Source: Saccharomycopsis crataegensis | Lineage: Eukaryota; Ascomycota; Saccharomycetes; Ascoideales; Saccharomycopsidaceae | Direction: 5' to 3' | DNA length: 64,000 nucleotides | NCBI RefSeq assembly: GCF_037102585.1 | Contig: NW_027043829.1 | Location: forward strand, 1,116,001-1,180,000 | Shown here: positions 12,012 through 21,858 of the stretch, piece after piece | Numbering within the stretch: position 1 is the stretch's first letter | Layout of the letters: each line of letters starts with the position of its first letter | Program-made: the position numbers and the translations under genes | Notes under the pieces: model-generated | What the model was told of the DNA's origin: nothing | Database searches by the model: none | What the model saw: the letters and a program-made list of their open reading frames with translations, nothing else

Positions 12012-14030
12012 ATGAGAGCATGTTTAGAATTAAATCCTATAGTAAGGATTGGGAAGATCAATAAGACCATTTATGACTTGTCGTTTGTCCAGGAACCCAG
12101 ATACGCCCGTGAATCCACGGTGCTCAAGAATCAAACGTCTTCACAATCAACAAATATTCATAAGCGGTTATTGCATCCTTTCCCGATCATTGGTCTCAAG
12201 ATCTACTACGATGACCAAAAATTGGGAAGATTGGACATCACCAGCCATAATTTATCTTTTTTCTTTTTGAAAGCAACCATTATTGATGAAGATTCACAAC
12301 ATGGAGGACGAAAAGGCATCAATACTGACTCAGTAATTGTGGGCACGAAATTGATCAGCGGGATTTTTTACAATTTACCAAGAGATCAGTTGAAACTTGA
12401 TGATAGGGCCGAGACAATGATCATCTTCATGTTCACCGACATTGGGTTTTTGAAAAAAGGAAACTACAAAATCTCTTTTGAGTTATACAAGTTTGAACCT
12501 TTCAATTACTTGGTACCGAATCAATTGCTGAAGTTGACGAAAATTACAGAATTATACTCCAAGAACATCAAAGTATATGGGCCAAGAGAATACTATAAAC
12601 CTTCAGTACAAGAAACCATTTCCAATGAAATGAAGCTCGAGCTGGAAAAAATCATCAATAACCGTTTAAGAAGTAAAGTGGTACATTATTTGAAAGCAAT
12701 CAATATCATCAAAGACTACGATAGAAACACAAACTCTAATAACTCAAGCAAAGATGGGTCTGCCGCCAATAATAAACTGACAAACGCGCGTAAGCCAAAA
12801 ACTGCCAACAATGGCGGAGCTATTACCACCAGTAATACTATCACTGCTGCTGCTGCTGCTTCTTCTTCCTCTTTTTCCTCTGCTGCTGCTGCTGCACTTC
12901 CTAATACTGCTGGAAATAATATCCCCCCTCCAGGAGAAACCAAAAGTTATGCTCCAGGACCTGGTTCAACTTTCACATTTACCGTCAATACCGGCTCTAA
13001 AAGAAAAGCTGAACCCGCTAAAAGTAATACTGGCAAAAATCACCATGTTCACATTCAATCTTCCGAAAATGATTTTTATGCCTACGCCATCAATAACAAA
13101 CCAAAGAGAAAAAAGAAAAGTGCTACTATAGCCGAAGTAGCCTCTTCTACTGGGATAAAGGACACTAATAATAACACAGGTTATATTTCCAACGGGAATT
13201 ATACCGGAACTACGGACGGACCACCTATCATGACATTCAAATCCATTAAATTGCCTTCATTGAATGAAGCCATTAATCAAGGCATCAAATCCGAATCAGA
13301 TGATAAACATAACATTCTTCCACCTCTTGAATCTTCTGAACTTCCTACCAATCCAGGAATTAATAATGATGGTAACATTTTTGTTGGATCGTTGCCATAT
13401 ATTGGAGGACCAAAAAGTGAAGATCTAGTACAACCTTTGCCAAACTACAAAATTACGTCAGATCACCCTGCACATATCTTATCCATGTTGGCACTGTGTG
13501 GCAACAATAGTGATAAAAACAATGGAAGTACCAATATTTCACGGCCGCCGTCTTCATCTTCATCTCCTTCTTCTCCTATACCATCGATAATAATGGAAAA
13601 TACCAGAACGCATCAAAATAGGGCTAAACCAGAGAACATTTCTCAAGAAGCTTCTCATAATCATAATACAGTTAGAGCTCCTAATTTATCATGGGTTTCA
13701 TCTACGGCCTCTTCTTCTTCTCCTTCTTCATTATCGTCAACAACTGCGACCGCTTCGACAACTAATGATATGCGTGGTGCCAGCGGCTCTGATGGTAATA
13801 ACGGACATTTGCCTAATAATTTTAGAAACATTGCCTACACGTTGATGAGCCTTAGACAGTCTAAACCTACTTCAGCTTCTCCGACACTGATTATTGGGAG
13901 TGATAATGGACCATCGTCAAATATCAACATAAAAGAACAAAAGTATGAAGCGGTACCATTTGAGATGTTAACCACTGCAGTAGTATCGAAAGGGAAAACT
14001 GCTAAAAAACAAACGCGACGCAAAAAATGA
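12012..14030 (+). CDS. Velvet-domain putative transcription regulator
   Basis: A 672-residue protein. Residues about 21-225 follow the velvet pattern in order: YDLSFVQEPRYAR (compare the Y-L-x-V-x-Q-Q-P-x-R-A-R opening of velvet proteins), HPFPIIGLKIYYDD (the PPPIVxLxVxD strand), a VGTKLISGIFYNL block, FMFTDIGFLKKGNYKISFEL (the F-x-F-x-D-L-S-V-x-x-E-G-x-Y-R-L-x-F-S-L core), and IKVYGPREYYKPSVQETIS (the F-x-V-Y-S-x-K-x-F-P-G-x-x-E-S-T element). Velvet factors are NF-kB-like-fold DNA-binding regulators of development and morphology (VeA, VelB, VosA, Ryp2, Ryp3). The remainder is Asn/Ser/Ala-rich and disordered, with basic patches at residues 363-369 (KPKRKKK) and at the end (KKQTRRKK) that look like nuclear signals. 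It is divergent from WOR1 across a long shared upstream region. The domain call is mine from pattern only; no search was run. Confidence 0.72.
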   Translation: MRACLELNPIVRIGKINKTIYDLSFVQEPRYARESTVLKNQTSSQSTNIHKRLLHPFPIIGLKIYYDDQKLGRLDITSHNLSFFFLKATIIDEDSQHGGRKGINTDSVIVGTKLISGIFYNLPRDQLKLDDRAETMIIFMFTDIGFLKKGNYKISFELYKFEPFNYLVPNQLLKLTKITELYSKNIKVYGPREYYKPSVQETISNEMKLELEKIINNRLRSKVVHYLKAINIIKDYDRNTNSNNSSKDGSAANNKLTNARKPKTANNGGAITTSNTITAAAAASSSSFSSAAAAALPNTAGNNIPPPGETKSYAPGPGSTFTFTVNTGSKRKAEPAKSNTGKNHHVHIQSSENDFYAYAINNKPKRKKKSATIAEVASSTGIKDTNNNTGYISNGNYTGTTDGPPIMTFKSIKLPSLNEAINQGIKSESDDKHNILPPLESSELPTNPGINNDGNIFVGSLPYIGGPKSEDLVQPLPNYKITSDHPAHILSMLALCGNNSDKNNGSTNISRPPSSSSSPSSPIPSIIMENTRTHQNRAKPENISQEASHNHNTVRAPNLSWVSSTASSSSPSSLSSTTATASTTNDMRGASGSDGNNGHLPNNFRNIAYTLMSLRQSKPTSASPTLIIGSDNGPSSNINIKEQKYEAVPFEMLTTAVVSKGKTAKKQTRRKK

Positions 14031-14607
14031 TGATAGGTTCAGAAGGACTCCGCTGCTGCGAATATATTATATCTGGAATATGATGCCAAGAAGCAGGAAT
14101 CGCCAGGCAAGCTGATAAGGCTTTTGGGAAGATTGTCAAAGTCAATTTTTTTTCTTTTCCCCTTATTTTCTTTTTTTTTTTTTTAATTCTCATTCCTTCT
14201 TTGTTAGTCTACATGATGTATATTTTCTGTTCAAAAGTTTTTAACCTTCTTCAACAGCGTTATCCCTGGCGGGTTGTGCCAAGAGTTGGTCGTTATTTTG
14301 CATTATTATCTGAAGGTTGGAATCCAAAGAACGTGGAACTTATAAAAAGTATCACAGTAAATAGGATTTCTAAAGTTTATCTAACCGCGCTATACTTATG
14401 TTTATATATATATATATGCCATACTAAACAAGAAGATAGAAATAACACCAGTTGTAGGTCATCAAAAGGTTGAAGTAGAAAAAATCAAAATAACCAATGG
14501 AAAAGAAATCATTAACAATTGAAAAAAAAAAAATCGAAAAAAAAAAGATAAGTGAGACTGTTAACAAATATTTCTTCCCCAGCACCTTCTACTCGCACAT
14601 GTCATGT
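14031..14607. other. Intergenic, convergent 3' ends of the velvet gene and ARE2
   Basis: 577 bp with T-rich and A-rich runs (14144-14187, 14521-14548) that probably serve 3'-end formation for both convergent genes. A short open frame at 14201-14473 shows no family resemblance. No RNA gene recognised. Confidence 0.6.
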
Positions 14608-16299
14608 CTAAAATACCAAGTACAATGAACTGACGATAGCTGCTCCCGAGGCAACACCAATCCAAAAGATAATGTTCCCCAATACACTTCTTCCCCTCAT
14701 GAACTTTGTTCTTGATATGGCAATTAGCGGGATCTGGTACATTTGGATCAAGAATAAGTAACATCTAAGCCTTCCAAACAACACATACATCACTACTTCG
14801 TGGAACACCGATGACAACAAGAATGTCACCAATGTCGCCGAGGTCTTGCTGATTTGAAATGCACTGATGGAAGAATGATAAACGTGTCTAAGCAAGAATT
14901 TGTGCACTGGGACGTTCCAAAGTCTGGCAAATTCATCAAATGTGATACAATTCCACCACGGTCCGTAAAAATCACGGTCAGCAAACTTTGTCAATTCGGC
15001 AATTGCGTTTAAGATCTGGTCCCAAATCAACAAGAACACGAGAATATAGAGTAGAAAAAACGGTGGGAGCATCTCAAGTAATAAAAATGGGTATTCTCGA
15101 AGTTTTTCCTGGAACGGCAATGATTTCATATGAATCGCCCGCATCGCCAATGGGTACGCCCGTTCTTGAGCAACGACAATCATCACGGCGATGATTCCAA
15201 ATACCCCCACAATTTTCTCTGCCAAGTACCCAAAGTCAATTTTCGTAGTTCTCGGGTATTCCACTTCATAAACCACGGTAGGGAACATAGTATACCAGAA
15301 AAAATTGCTCAAAGTTAAATTATTAGGGAATTGTATCTGAGGGTTGTGTTTTGAGGTATTGTCAATCTCAAATTTACAAAAATCAATACTTTTCTGCAAA
15401 ATCGCCGTAGTTTTGTCATCAACTTTATCATGTTTCTTCAAATAACTCTCACTAAACGCCAATTCATGTTTGATTCTCCACAAGTACCCATTATAAAACG
15501 CAAATGAGTGCATCTTCATCAACAACACCAACGAATGTAATACCAAAAACACTTTTCCAATCCATTGATAATTCGATAATTCCAACCACCACATAACTCC
15601 AAAGAAAAACCCCACCTCATATGCACATTGCAAGACAAACCCCGTGGTCTCCCACAACATATACTCTTTTTTACACAACCATTGGATGAAAAAGCTTCCA
15701 TAAAGCAGCAAATACATAATAAAATCACAAAGACCTATCCATATAACGTCTTGGAAGAATATCTGGATGATTCTTGAAGTGCCAATGGAATGAAGCAACC
15801 CTTTTTCCCTGATTGCCTCGGTACAAATGTTGGCCATCATGATGGCAATCGCTAGCCAGAATGGAGTGTAGAAACCCCAAAACGGAGAGTTTCTTGCAAT
15901 GTCTGAATCCAAAATACTCTTAGTTTCCTGGTATCGTACATCCGAGAACCTAGATCTGAAATCTCCATTGGTGGTGTACCGAAACCTGTTGACTAATTGG
16001 GCATGGGAGGTCACCTTATGCAAAGATTGTTTCTCGATGGTCGAATTGACCTTTAATTTTCCTTGCAAGATCTGGGTGTTCGGGGAAGAGTAATCATTAA
16101 TTTCCACATCAGTAGCGACCACTATCTTTGTGTTTGTTTGTTGCTGCTGAGTAATTACTGTGGACTCTCTTAATGTCTCATCATCATCTGTGATGTCGTA
16201 CTCCTCTGTGGCGTTAGAAACGAAGCTTTTTCTAGTTTTCCATTTGCTATTCATGCTGTCTATGACCTGGCTGCTGGAAGCAGATGATGAAGAAGACAT
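14608..16299 (-). CDS. ARE2: Sterol O-acyltransferase (MBOAT family, Are1/Are2 type)
   Basis: A 563-residue polytopic membrane protein. The N-terminal ~125 residues are hydrophilic (Ser-rich start, acidic DITDDDE), then about eight to nine hydrophobic segments follow. MBOAT/ACAT landmarks are present: FYGPWWNC, the (F/Y)YxDWWN-type motif, with FARLWNVPVHKFLLRH just after, and the invariant active-site histidine in SSVFHEVVMYVLFGR. The enzyme esterifies ergosterol and intermediates with acyl-CoA in the ER, feeding lipid droplets. The match to fungal Are proteins runs over the full length, including the C-terminal hydrophobic end. The gene is divergent from BUD23, with 220 bp between starts. 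ARE1 versus ARE2 cannot be decided, as many non-Saccharomyces yeasts have one gene usually named ARE2. Confidence 0.9.
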   Translation of the reverse strand: MSSSSSASSSQVIDSMNSKWKTRKSFVSNATEEYDITDDDETLRESTVITQQQQTNTKIVVATDVEINDYSSPNTQILQGKLKVNSTIEKQSLHKVTSHAQLVNRFRYTTNGDFRSRFSDVRYQETKSILDSDIARNSPFWGFYTPFWLAIAIMMANICTEAIREKGLLHSIGTSRIIQIFFQDVIWIGLCDFIMYLLLYGSFFIQWLCKKEYMLWETTGFVLQCAYEVGFFFGVMWWLELSNYQWIGKVFLVLHSLVLLMKMHSFAFYNGYLWRIKHELAFSESYLKKHDKVDDKTTAILQKSIDFCKFEIDNTSKHNPQIQFPNNLTLSNFFWYTMFPTVVYEVEYPRTTKIDFGYLAEKIVGVFGIIAVMIVVAQERAYPLAMRAIHMKSLPFQEKLREYPFLLLEMLPPFFLLYILVFLLIWDQILNAIAELTKFADRDFYGPWWNCITFDEFARLWNVPVHKFLLRHVYHSSISAFQISKTSATLVTFLLSSVFHEVVMYVLFGRLRCYLFLIQMYQIPLIAISRTKFMRGRSVLGNIIFWIGVASGAAIVSSLYLVF

Positions 16300-16519
16300 T
16301 TGAAGAAAGACAATGGTAATGGGTTGTTGGAATGTTGTTGTTTTGGTTGCTCATCGTGGGTGAATTATTAGTGCAATTTAACGACAGATTGACAGATTGG
16401 TTACGTAAACAATGTACCACCCATGCGGGTGGTTGAAAAACCCTCTAAGAAAATTTTTTTTGGTCTCTGAGTTCTCACTAATAGATGGATATAGTGTATA
16501 CCATTTAAACTAATAAAAT

Positions 16520-17329
16520 ATGTCTAGACCAGAGCAGCTAGCACCACCAGAAGTTTTCTACAACGAGGATGAATCACAGAAATACACTGCATCCACCCGT
16601 GTGCAGCATATCCAGGCAAAGATGACGTTCAGAGCCCTCGAGCTCTTGAATTTATCACCTACAGAACACTTTATTCTTGACATTGGGTGTGGATCAGGAT
16701 TATCAGGTGAGATCTTAACAGAAGAAGGTTACCAATGGGTAGGCATGGATATTTCTCCATCAATGCTTGCGGTTGCATTGAATCGTGAAGTGGAAGGAGA
16801 CTTATTTTTACTGGACATGGGTACCGGAATTCCTTTTAGACCAGGTACCTTTGACGCTGCCATTTCAATTTCCGCGATCCAGTGGCTTTGTAATGCTGAC
16901 ACTGCCAATAATGATCCAAAGACCAGATTGAAGCGCTTTTTCAACACTTTATACGGTAGTTTGAAACGAGGAGGAAAGTTTGTGGCCCAGTTCTATCCTG
17001 CAAACGACGAACAATTGACATCGATCACCTCTGCTGCCAAAGTTGCAGGGTTCGGTGGGGGTGTGGTGATTGATGATCAGGATAGTAAGAAGAACAAAAA
17101 GTATTATTTGGTGTTGACTGCCGGGCAAGCTGAAAACCAAGTGAACTTGAATGGGGTAGATATGAAGGGCACTGAGCGTCCAGGGAAAAAGTTGACAAGA
17201 AAACAAAAGAAGGACGAAGAAACCAAGAAGACTTATATCATGAGAAAGAAGGAATTGAATAGAAGAAGAGGTAAACATGTGGCAAATGATTCCAAGTTTA
17301 CTGGTCGTACTAGACGTCCAAAGTTTTAG
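16520..17329 (+). CDS. BUD23: 18S rRNA (guanine-N7) methyltransferase Bud23
   Basis: A 269-residue Rossmann-fold SAM methyltransferase. Motif I is LDIGCGSGLSGE (residues 53-64). The family blocks DMGTGIPFRPGTFDAAISIS and AIQWLCNAD are nearly identical to S. cerevisiae Bud23 and human WBSCR22/BUD23. The C terminus is strongly basic (KKLTRKQKKDEE, then RRRGKH and GRTRRPKF), as in the family. Bud23 with Trm112 makes the m7G in the 18S decoding region and is needed for 40S export. The length is typical. One in-frame CTG codon falls at a family-variable position, so it does not decide the genetic code. Confidence 0.96.
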   Translation: MSRPEQLAPPEVFYNEDESQKYTASTRVQHIQAKMTFRALELLNLSPTEHFILDIGCGSGLSGEILTEEGYQWVGMDISPSMLAVALNREVEGDLFLLDMGTGIPFRPGTFDAAISISAIQWLCNADTANNDPKTRLKRFFNTLYGSLKRGGKFVAQFYPANDEQLTSITSAAKVAGFGGGVVIDDQDSKKNKKYYLVLTAGQAENQVNLNGVDMKGTERPGKKLTRKQKKDEETKKTYIMRKKELNRRRGKHVANDSKFTGRTRRPKF

Positions 17330-17628
17330 GTGAGGCCATTTTCACCCTTTTTTCGGATGCTTTCCTTTTTTTTTGACTAATTATTTGTACTATAGTTTTT
17401 ATTTCTTGATCCATTATTTGATACACTTTGCTTTATATCTACATAGCTGTCTATCGTCTGTAAATGTTAGTAAGCTCTGCCTGTTTAATGAGCATGTTGG
17501 GGGTATTTGTGGGCCGGGCAACTGCAACTGACATTTTTTTTTCTTGTTTGAAAATTTTGGGGGAAATTTGTTAGAAGGCGTGAACCGAAAAATGACAAAG
17601 GCTGATAAGATCACCAACAACAATATTG

Positions 17629-18183
17629 ATGTTTTCCAGAACCAGTACTAGCGTTCTCAGAACCAGCATATCGTCTTGCCTAGGCAAGCCTTTCTGTGTT
17701 GCGCAAAGGGCCAACTACATTGTGCCTTCCAAGAAAAGACGCACCATTCCAGTGTACGAACCACTTGCAACCGCTCATGGGGAAAAGAGTGGCCAACTTA
17801 TGGACACAGTTCGTGGAGATCTTTACCAGAAATTTGATCCTAGCGGATGGCGTCGTGAGTTGTTGAACCATACCAATAAAGAATGTTTGCGTGCTGGGGA
17901 TATTGTCAGAGTTATTTTCAAGGATAGCTTGAAGAACCCATCATACGTCGGATACCTCATGGCGATCGATCGTAATGGACCTGATTCGACGATATTGTTG
18001 AGAAGTAAAGTGTCGCAAGTTGGTGTTGAAAGAAGATTCAGTATTTACAACCCATTCATTGAAAGAATCGACAGAGTTAGAAAGCCATATAAGTACAACC
18101 AAAGAAACAGACATTATTACATCAAGGGTTCCAAGAGAGATGCCAGCGACTATGAATCTTTATCAAAGCGTACTGGCTTATAG
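17629..18183 (+). CDS. IMG1: Mitochondrial large-subunit ribosomal protein bL19m
   Basis: 184 residues from the ATG at 17629; the frame also extends three bases to a TTG. The N terminus (MFSRTSTSVLRTSISSCLG) is Ser/Arg-rich without acids, a mitochondrial targeting sequence. The core has bL19 features: LRAGDIVRVIF, then SYVGYLMAIDRNG, the GVERRFSIYNPFIERI signature, and a basic tail (RKPYKYNQRNRHYYI). Img1 is the yeast bL19m of the mitoribosome and its loss destabilises mtDNA. It lies downstream of BUD23 on the same strand with its own ~300 bp promoter (17330-17628), which contains a T-run at 17367-17374. Confidence 0.92.
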   Translation: MFSRTSTSVLRTSISSCLGKPFCVAQRANYIVPSKKRRTIPVYEPLATAHGEKSGQLMDTVRGDLYQKFDPSGWRRELLNHTNKECLRAGDIVRVIFKDSLKNPSYVGYLMAIDRNGPDSTILLRSKVSQVGVERRFSIYNPFIERIDRVRKPYKYNQRNRHYYIKGSKRDASDYESLSKRTGL

Positions 18184-18434
18184 AGTAGTCTAACTTACAG
18201 CGTGGTCTGGAAACTTACCTGGAAGTGATTTTCAGTTGGTGGTGTATTTATTTGTGTTACAATAAGGTAGTAGGTAGATGGTTAATGAACTTTTTCTTTG
18301 TTTGTTATTATTATTTAGTACAGAATGTGTCTTTTTTTTAGGCCTCTGTATATTCTGACATGTATATTCTTTAATCGAATCTGTTAATAAGCATTTTGTA
18401 TTTTTATGGAATTGTAGAAAGGATTTTTTTTTTT

Positions 18435-18486
<52 letters not shown>

Positions 18487-18557
18487 TTTTTTTTTTTTAT
18501 TTAACTTGATTTTCCTTTTTAGTTTTTTGAATCTTTTGTTTTAGGATTGATACGCAA
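18184..18557. repeat. Intergenic with a ~77-nt nearly pure poly-T tract
   Basis: Promoter region of the following spliced gene. From about 18424 to 18500 the plus strand is T except for a few A, one of the longest homopolymer runs in the window. Poly(dA:dT) tracts exclude nucleosomes; its exact length may be uncertain in any assembly. It sits 57 bp before the start codon. Confidence 0.8.
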
Positions 18558-19061
<504 letters not shown>

Positions 19062-19669
19062 CATAAAAGATGTTGTTTTTCTCAGCTAATTTCTATAATT
19101 TATAAAACTGCGAAACATTTCTTGATTTCCAGGAATAGGGGGGAAATCTAAAGCGTTAATATAATTTTCTAGTTTGCTTTTTTTTTTTCAATGTCTATAC
19201 AGTATGGAACTATTGTCATAAAATACTTTTGGGGACTCTCATTCCAAATACGATCTCTTTGGCACTAAATTGAATTTCACAATGGCACAACTTAAAAAAG
19301 CACCCAAATGTTATTGGGTCTGGACCCATCGTCATTGGTGCTTAGAAACCAATCCTTATTCCAATTTTACCAAGGAGCTTTTTATCGTGAACAAGCTTCT
19401 TAAGCTTGATTCTCGTGTATAAAATTATATGTAAATTCATTCGTCTACCAATAATGGATTCTTTATTAATGTAATTCAGAATATGATCTTGGGCGTAACA
19501 AGGAAAACCAAAAACATGACGGTTTAATTTAAATCTGAGAAAGAAGAACATAAAAAAAAAAAAAAATGATAACTATAATAATAACAATAATGAGAATAAT
19601 AGTGGTAATATTGAACAAAAATTCATAACAAATTAACAGACATCTAGCATGAGATTAGAGGTTTTAAAT
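19062..19669. other. Intergenic, convergent 3' ends of the GSKIP-like gene and RCF2
   Basis: 608 bp. Contains poly-T and poly-A runs (19178-19190, 19551-19566) and a short open frame (19342-19551, minus) with no resemblance. No RNA gene recognised. Confidence 0.6.
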
Positions 19670-20356
19670 CTAGTTGTTGGTGGCTTTTTTAGCCTTAACT
19701 GCGTACCCCAATTCATCAGCAGAAAGTCTGAGAGATTCACCTCTGGCCAATTCTGCCTTTTCTTCGTCTTCAACAATATCTTTCCAAGTGTCATCAACGT
19801 CTTTGCTTTGTTTCTTGATGTTTCTTGATTTTTCCAAGTTTTCTTCATGGACACTCAATCCAATAGACCCCAACAACAACCCCACGGTCAAGAATTGGGC
19901 GTAGACTCTGGCTTGGACAAGTTTTTGAGTTTGGGTCATGATTGGATCACGATTGACAAGAGCCCAGGATCCATACAAGGAGGCGGCCCATGCCCCGACA
20001 ATCACCTTATACTTGTGGTTACTGAGAGATTCGACAAACTTGTCGTTCCAACTAAGGGATTTCCAACGACGGAGTTCTTGGAGATGACGTTCGACAATTC
20101 TTGGGTCGTCGTGATACATCTTGCGGTCAAAGTCCTGCGACGACAATTCTGCCATAACAGAGATCCCGAAAGTTGGAGGAGCAATTTTGAGAGCGGTTTT
20201 GAAAGCAATAGGGAGTCTGCCGATGGCTGGGAAACGTTGTTTACCCAAGGTAAAGATCAAGGTAGAGACGGCAAGACCTCCAAGGGCACCTTTGAACCCT
20301 CCAATGAAAAGGGCTTCATTGTGGGCGCTGATTTCTTCTTCATTGAGGAGCTTCAT
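19670..20356 (-). CDS. RCF2: Respiratory supercomplex factor 2 (HIG1-domain protein)
   Basis: 228 residues beginning MKLLNEEEISAHNEALFIGG, the usual Rcf2 opening. Two hydrophobic segments lie near residues 22-40 (GFKGALGGLAVSTLIFTLG) and 50-66. After a charged middle (DFDRKMYHDDPR, RHLQELRRW), the HIG1-type region (about 112-170) follows with two more membrane segments and QARVYAQFLTVGLLLGSIGL. The C-terminal tail is acidic and charged. Rcf2 sits in the inner mitochondrial membrane and links complexes III and IV. Length and layout match the yeast family. The start ATG at 20356 is the only sensible one. Confidence 0.93.
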   Translation of the reverse strand: MKLLNEEEISAHNEALFIGGFKGALGGLAVSTLIFTLGKQRFPAIGRLPIAFKTALKIAPPTFGISVMAELSSQDFDRKMYHDDPRIVERHLQELRRWKSLSWNDKFVESLSNHKYKVIVGAWAASLYGSWALVNRDPIMTQTQKLVQARVYAQFLTVGLLLGSIGLSVHEENLEKSRNIKKQSKDVDDTWKDIVEDEEKAELARGESLRLSADELGYAVKAKKATNN

Positions 20357-20553
20357 GGTTGTAGCAGGTGTAGCTGGTTGTGTTTATATGAATGTATAAT
20401 TTAGAAATACGTAACCTGATATAGAAACCAGAAAAAAAAATCAGAGAATAATCTTTATATATATTATTATATCATCAAAAAAAAAAAAGAAACAGCCCAG
20501 TTGCGGTAGTTTTTCCCACTACGGAAAAAAAATCATGTCACTCATGGTGGGAC

Positions 20554-21858
20554 CTAATGTCCGAGATTGTCCGTGGCGGCCGATTGGTACCGAGTGGATG
20601 GCTCACCTGCGTCGACATCAACATGATACGGATCATACCTCTCATGGTCTATGCCCCCGTATGGAAGGTAGGCAATCCTGTTGGGAGTGATCGGCCTCAT
20701 CATCAATGACAATCGAGGAACTGCCCCCATGGTTGCTGCCTCCTTCAATCGTTGCTTCACGTCTTCTGGCGAGATCCCCGACTCCAACAAAAGCCCTACC
20801 AATCCCGTCACCGAGGGGGTCGACATCGAGGTTCCTGACAACATCAACGGCCCCATTCCTTTTGCATTCACACTAATCACCCTGACTCCACTGGCCAACA
20901 CATTCACACATCGGCCCCAATTAGAGAATCCCGCCAATTTGTCATCTTTGTCGTCAATCGCTCCAACAGTTATCGCGTACTTGGCACTGGCTGGGCTGGT
21001 GGCACACGCATCAATGTTAGAATTGCCCGCTGCCACCACCAACACTAGCCCCGATTTGAACGCCACTTCAACCGCTCGATTGAGCACACTATTTCTAAAA
21101 GCCCCAATAGATAAGTTAATGATCGCTTTCCTCAGACTATTTGTCTCTTTATAATGGTTTACCGCAAACTCAATCCCCGAAATGATCGAGCTCAAACTCC
21201 CCGTCCCTGTCCGATCAAGGGCCTTGACATCAATGAGATTGATTTTTTTGGCAACCCCGTAACTCTTCGATCCAATAATCCCTGAAACATGTGTTCCGTG
21301 TCCATTATTGTCTCCTGGCCCTTCTCCGGTAAAATCTTTACCAAACAGGCATCGGCCTTCAAACTCTATGTTGTCGCATTGAATACCAGTGTCAATGACA
21401 TATACATCGACATTTGCTCCTTGATATTCCCTAGGATAATGATATTGATAACTATCAGTATCACCATCAAGGGCCTCCCTAGAAGAGAGTCTTGCTAAGT
21501 GTCTGGGGGCATCATGCTGGCTTTCATACCGCGAACTGATCCCGACCAGTGCGCGATCACCAAGCCTAGCATCTTTATTACATGTCTTGACCACGATATC
21601 CGGAGTAATTTCTTCGACCAACGGGTTTTTGCGTAATCGGGCCAACACATCGGAATCAAACGACCCAGAAAACCCCTCAAAAGATCCGAAAGAAAATGCC
21701 TTCTCGACAAAAGGACGTAGGTGATGGATAGCCTTGACAGTATCGTCGCTTTGCAACAACGCTTCAACCGTAGATGGTGCCTTAAGTTGGATAAAGTACT
21801 GGGTACACGTCACCAAAGGGATCATCCAGATCCTTAATATCCTATTTGGAAGAACCAT
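20554..21858 (-). CDS. Subtilisin-like serine protease (S8, proteinase K subfamily)
   Basis: 434 residues from the ATG at 21858; the frame upstream begins only at a GTG. A short hydrophobic N terminus (MVLPNRILRIWMIPLVTC) is a likely signal sequence, and an I9-type propeptide covers about 20-90. The catalytic residues are all visible: Asp156 in VYVIDTGIQ, His187 in NNGHGTHVSG, oxyanion Asn279 in VVAAGNSN, and Ser344 in SGTSMSTP. The tail after residue 385 is short and polar. Proteases of this group (Prb1, Ysp3, Rrt12) act in the vacuole or secretory pathway. Prb1 is usually longer, so this is more like Ysp3/Rrt12 or a CTG-clade-specific paralogue. It is divergent from the amine oxidase gene with 502 bp between starts. 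The coding DNA looks more GC-rich than its neighbours. Confidence 0.9.
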   Translation of the reverse strand: MVLPNRILRIWMIPLVTCTQYFIQLKAPSTVEALLQSDDTVKAIHHLRPFVEKAFSFGSFEGFSGSFDSDVLARLRKNPLVEEITPDIVVKTCNKDARLGDRALVGISSRYESQHDAPRHLARLSSREALDGDTDSYQYHYPREYQGANVDVYVIDTGIQCDNIEFEGRCLFGKDFTGEGPGDNNGHGTHVSGIIGSKSYGVAKKINLIDVKALDRTGTGSLSSIISGIEFAVNHYKETNSLRKAIINLSIGAFRNSVLNRAVEVAFKSGLVLVVAAGNSNIDACATSPASAKYAITVGAIDDKDDKLAGFSNWGRCVNVLASGVRVISVNAKGMGPLMLSGTSMSTPSVTGLVGLLLESGISPEDVKQRLKEAATMGAVPRLSLMMRPITPNRIAYLPYGGIDHERYDPYHVDVDAGEPSTRYQSAATDNLGH

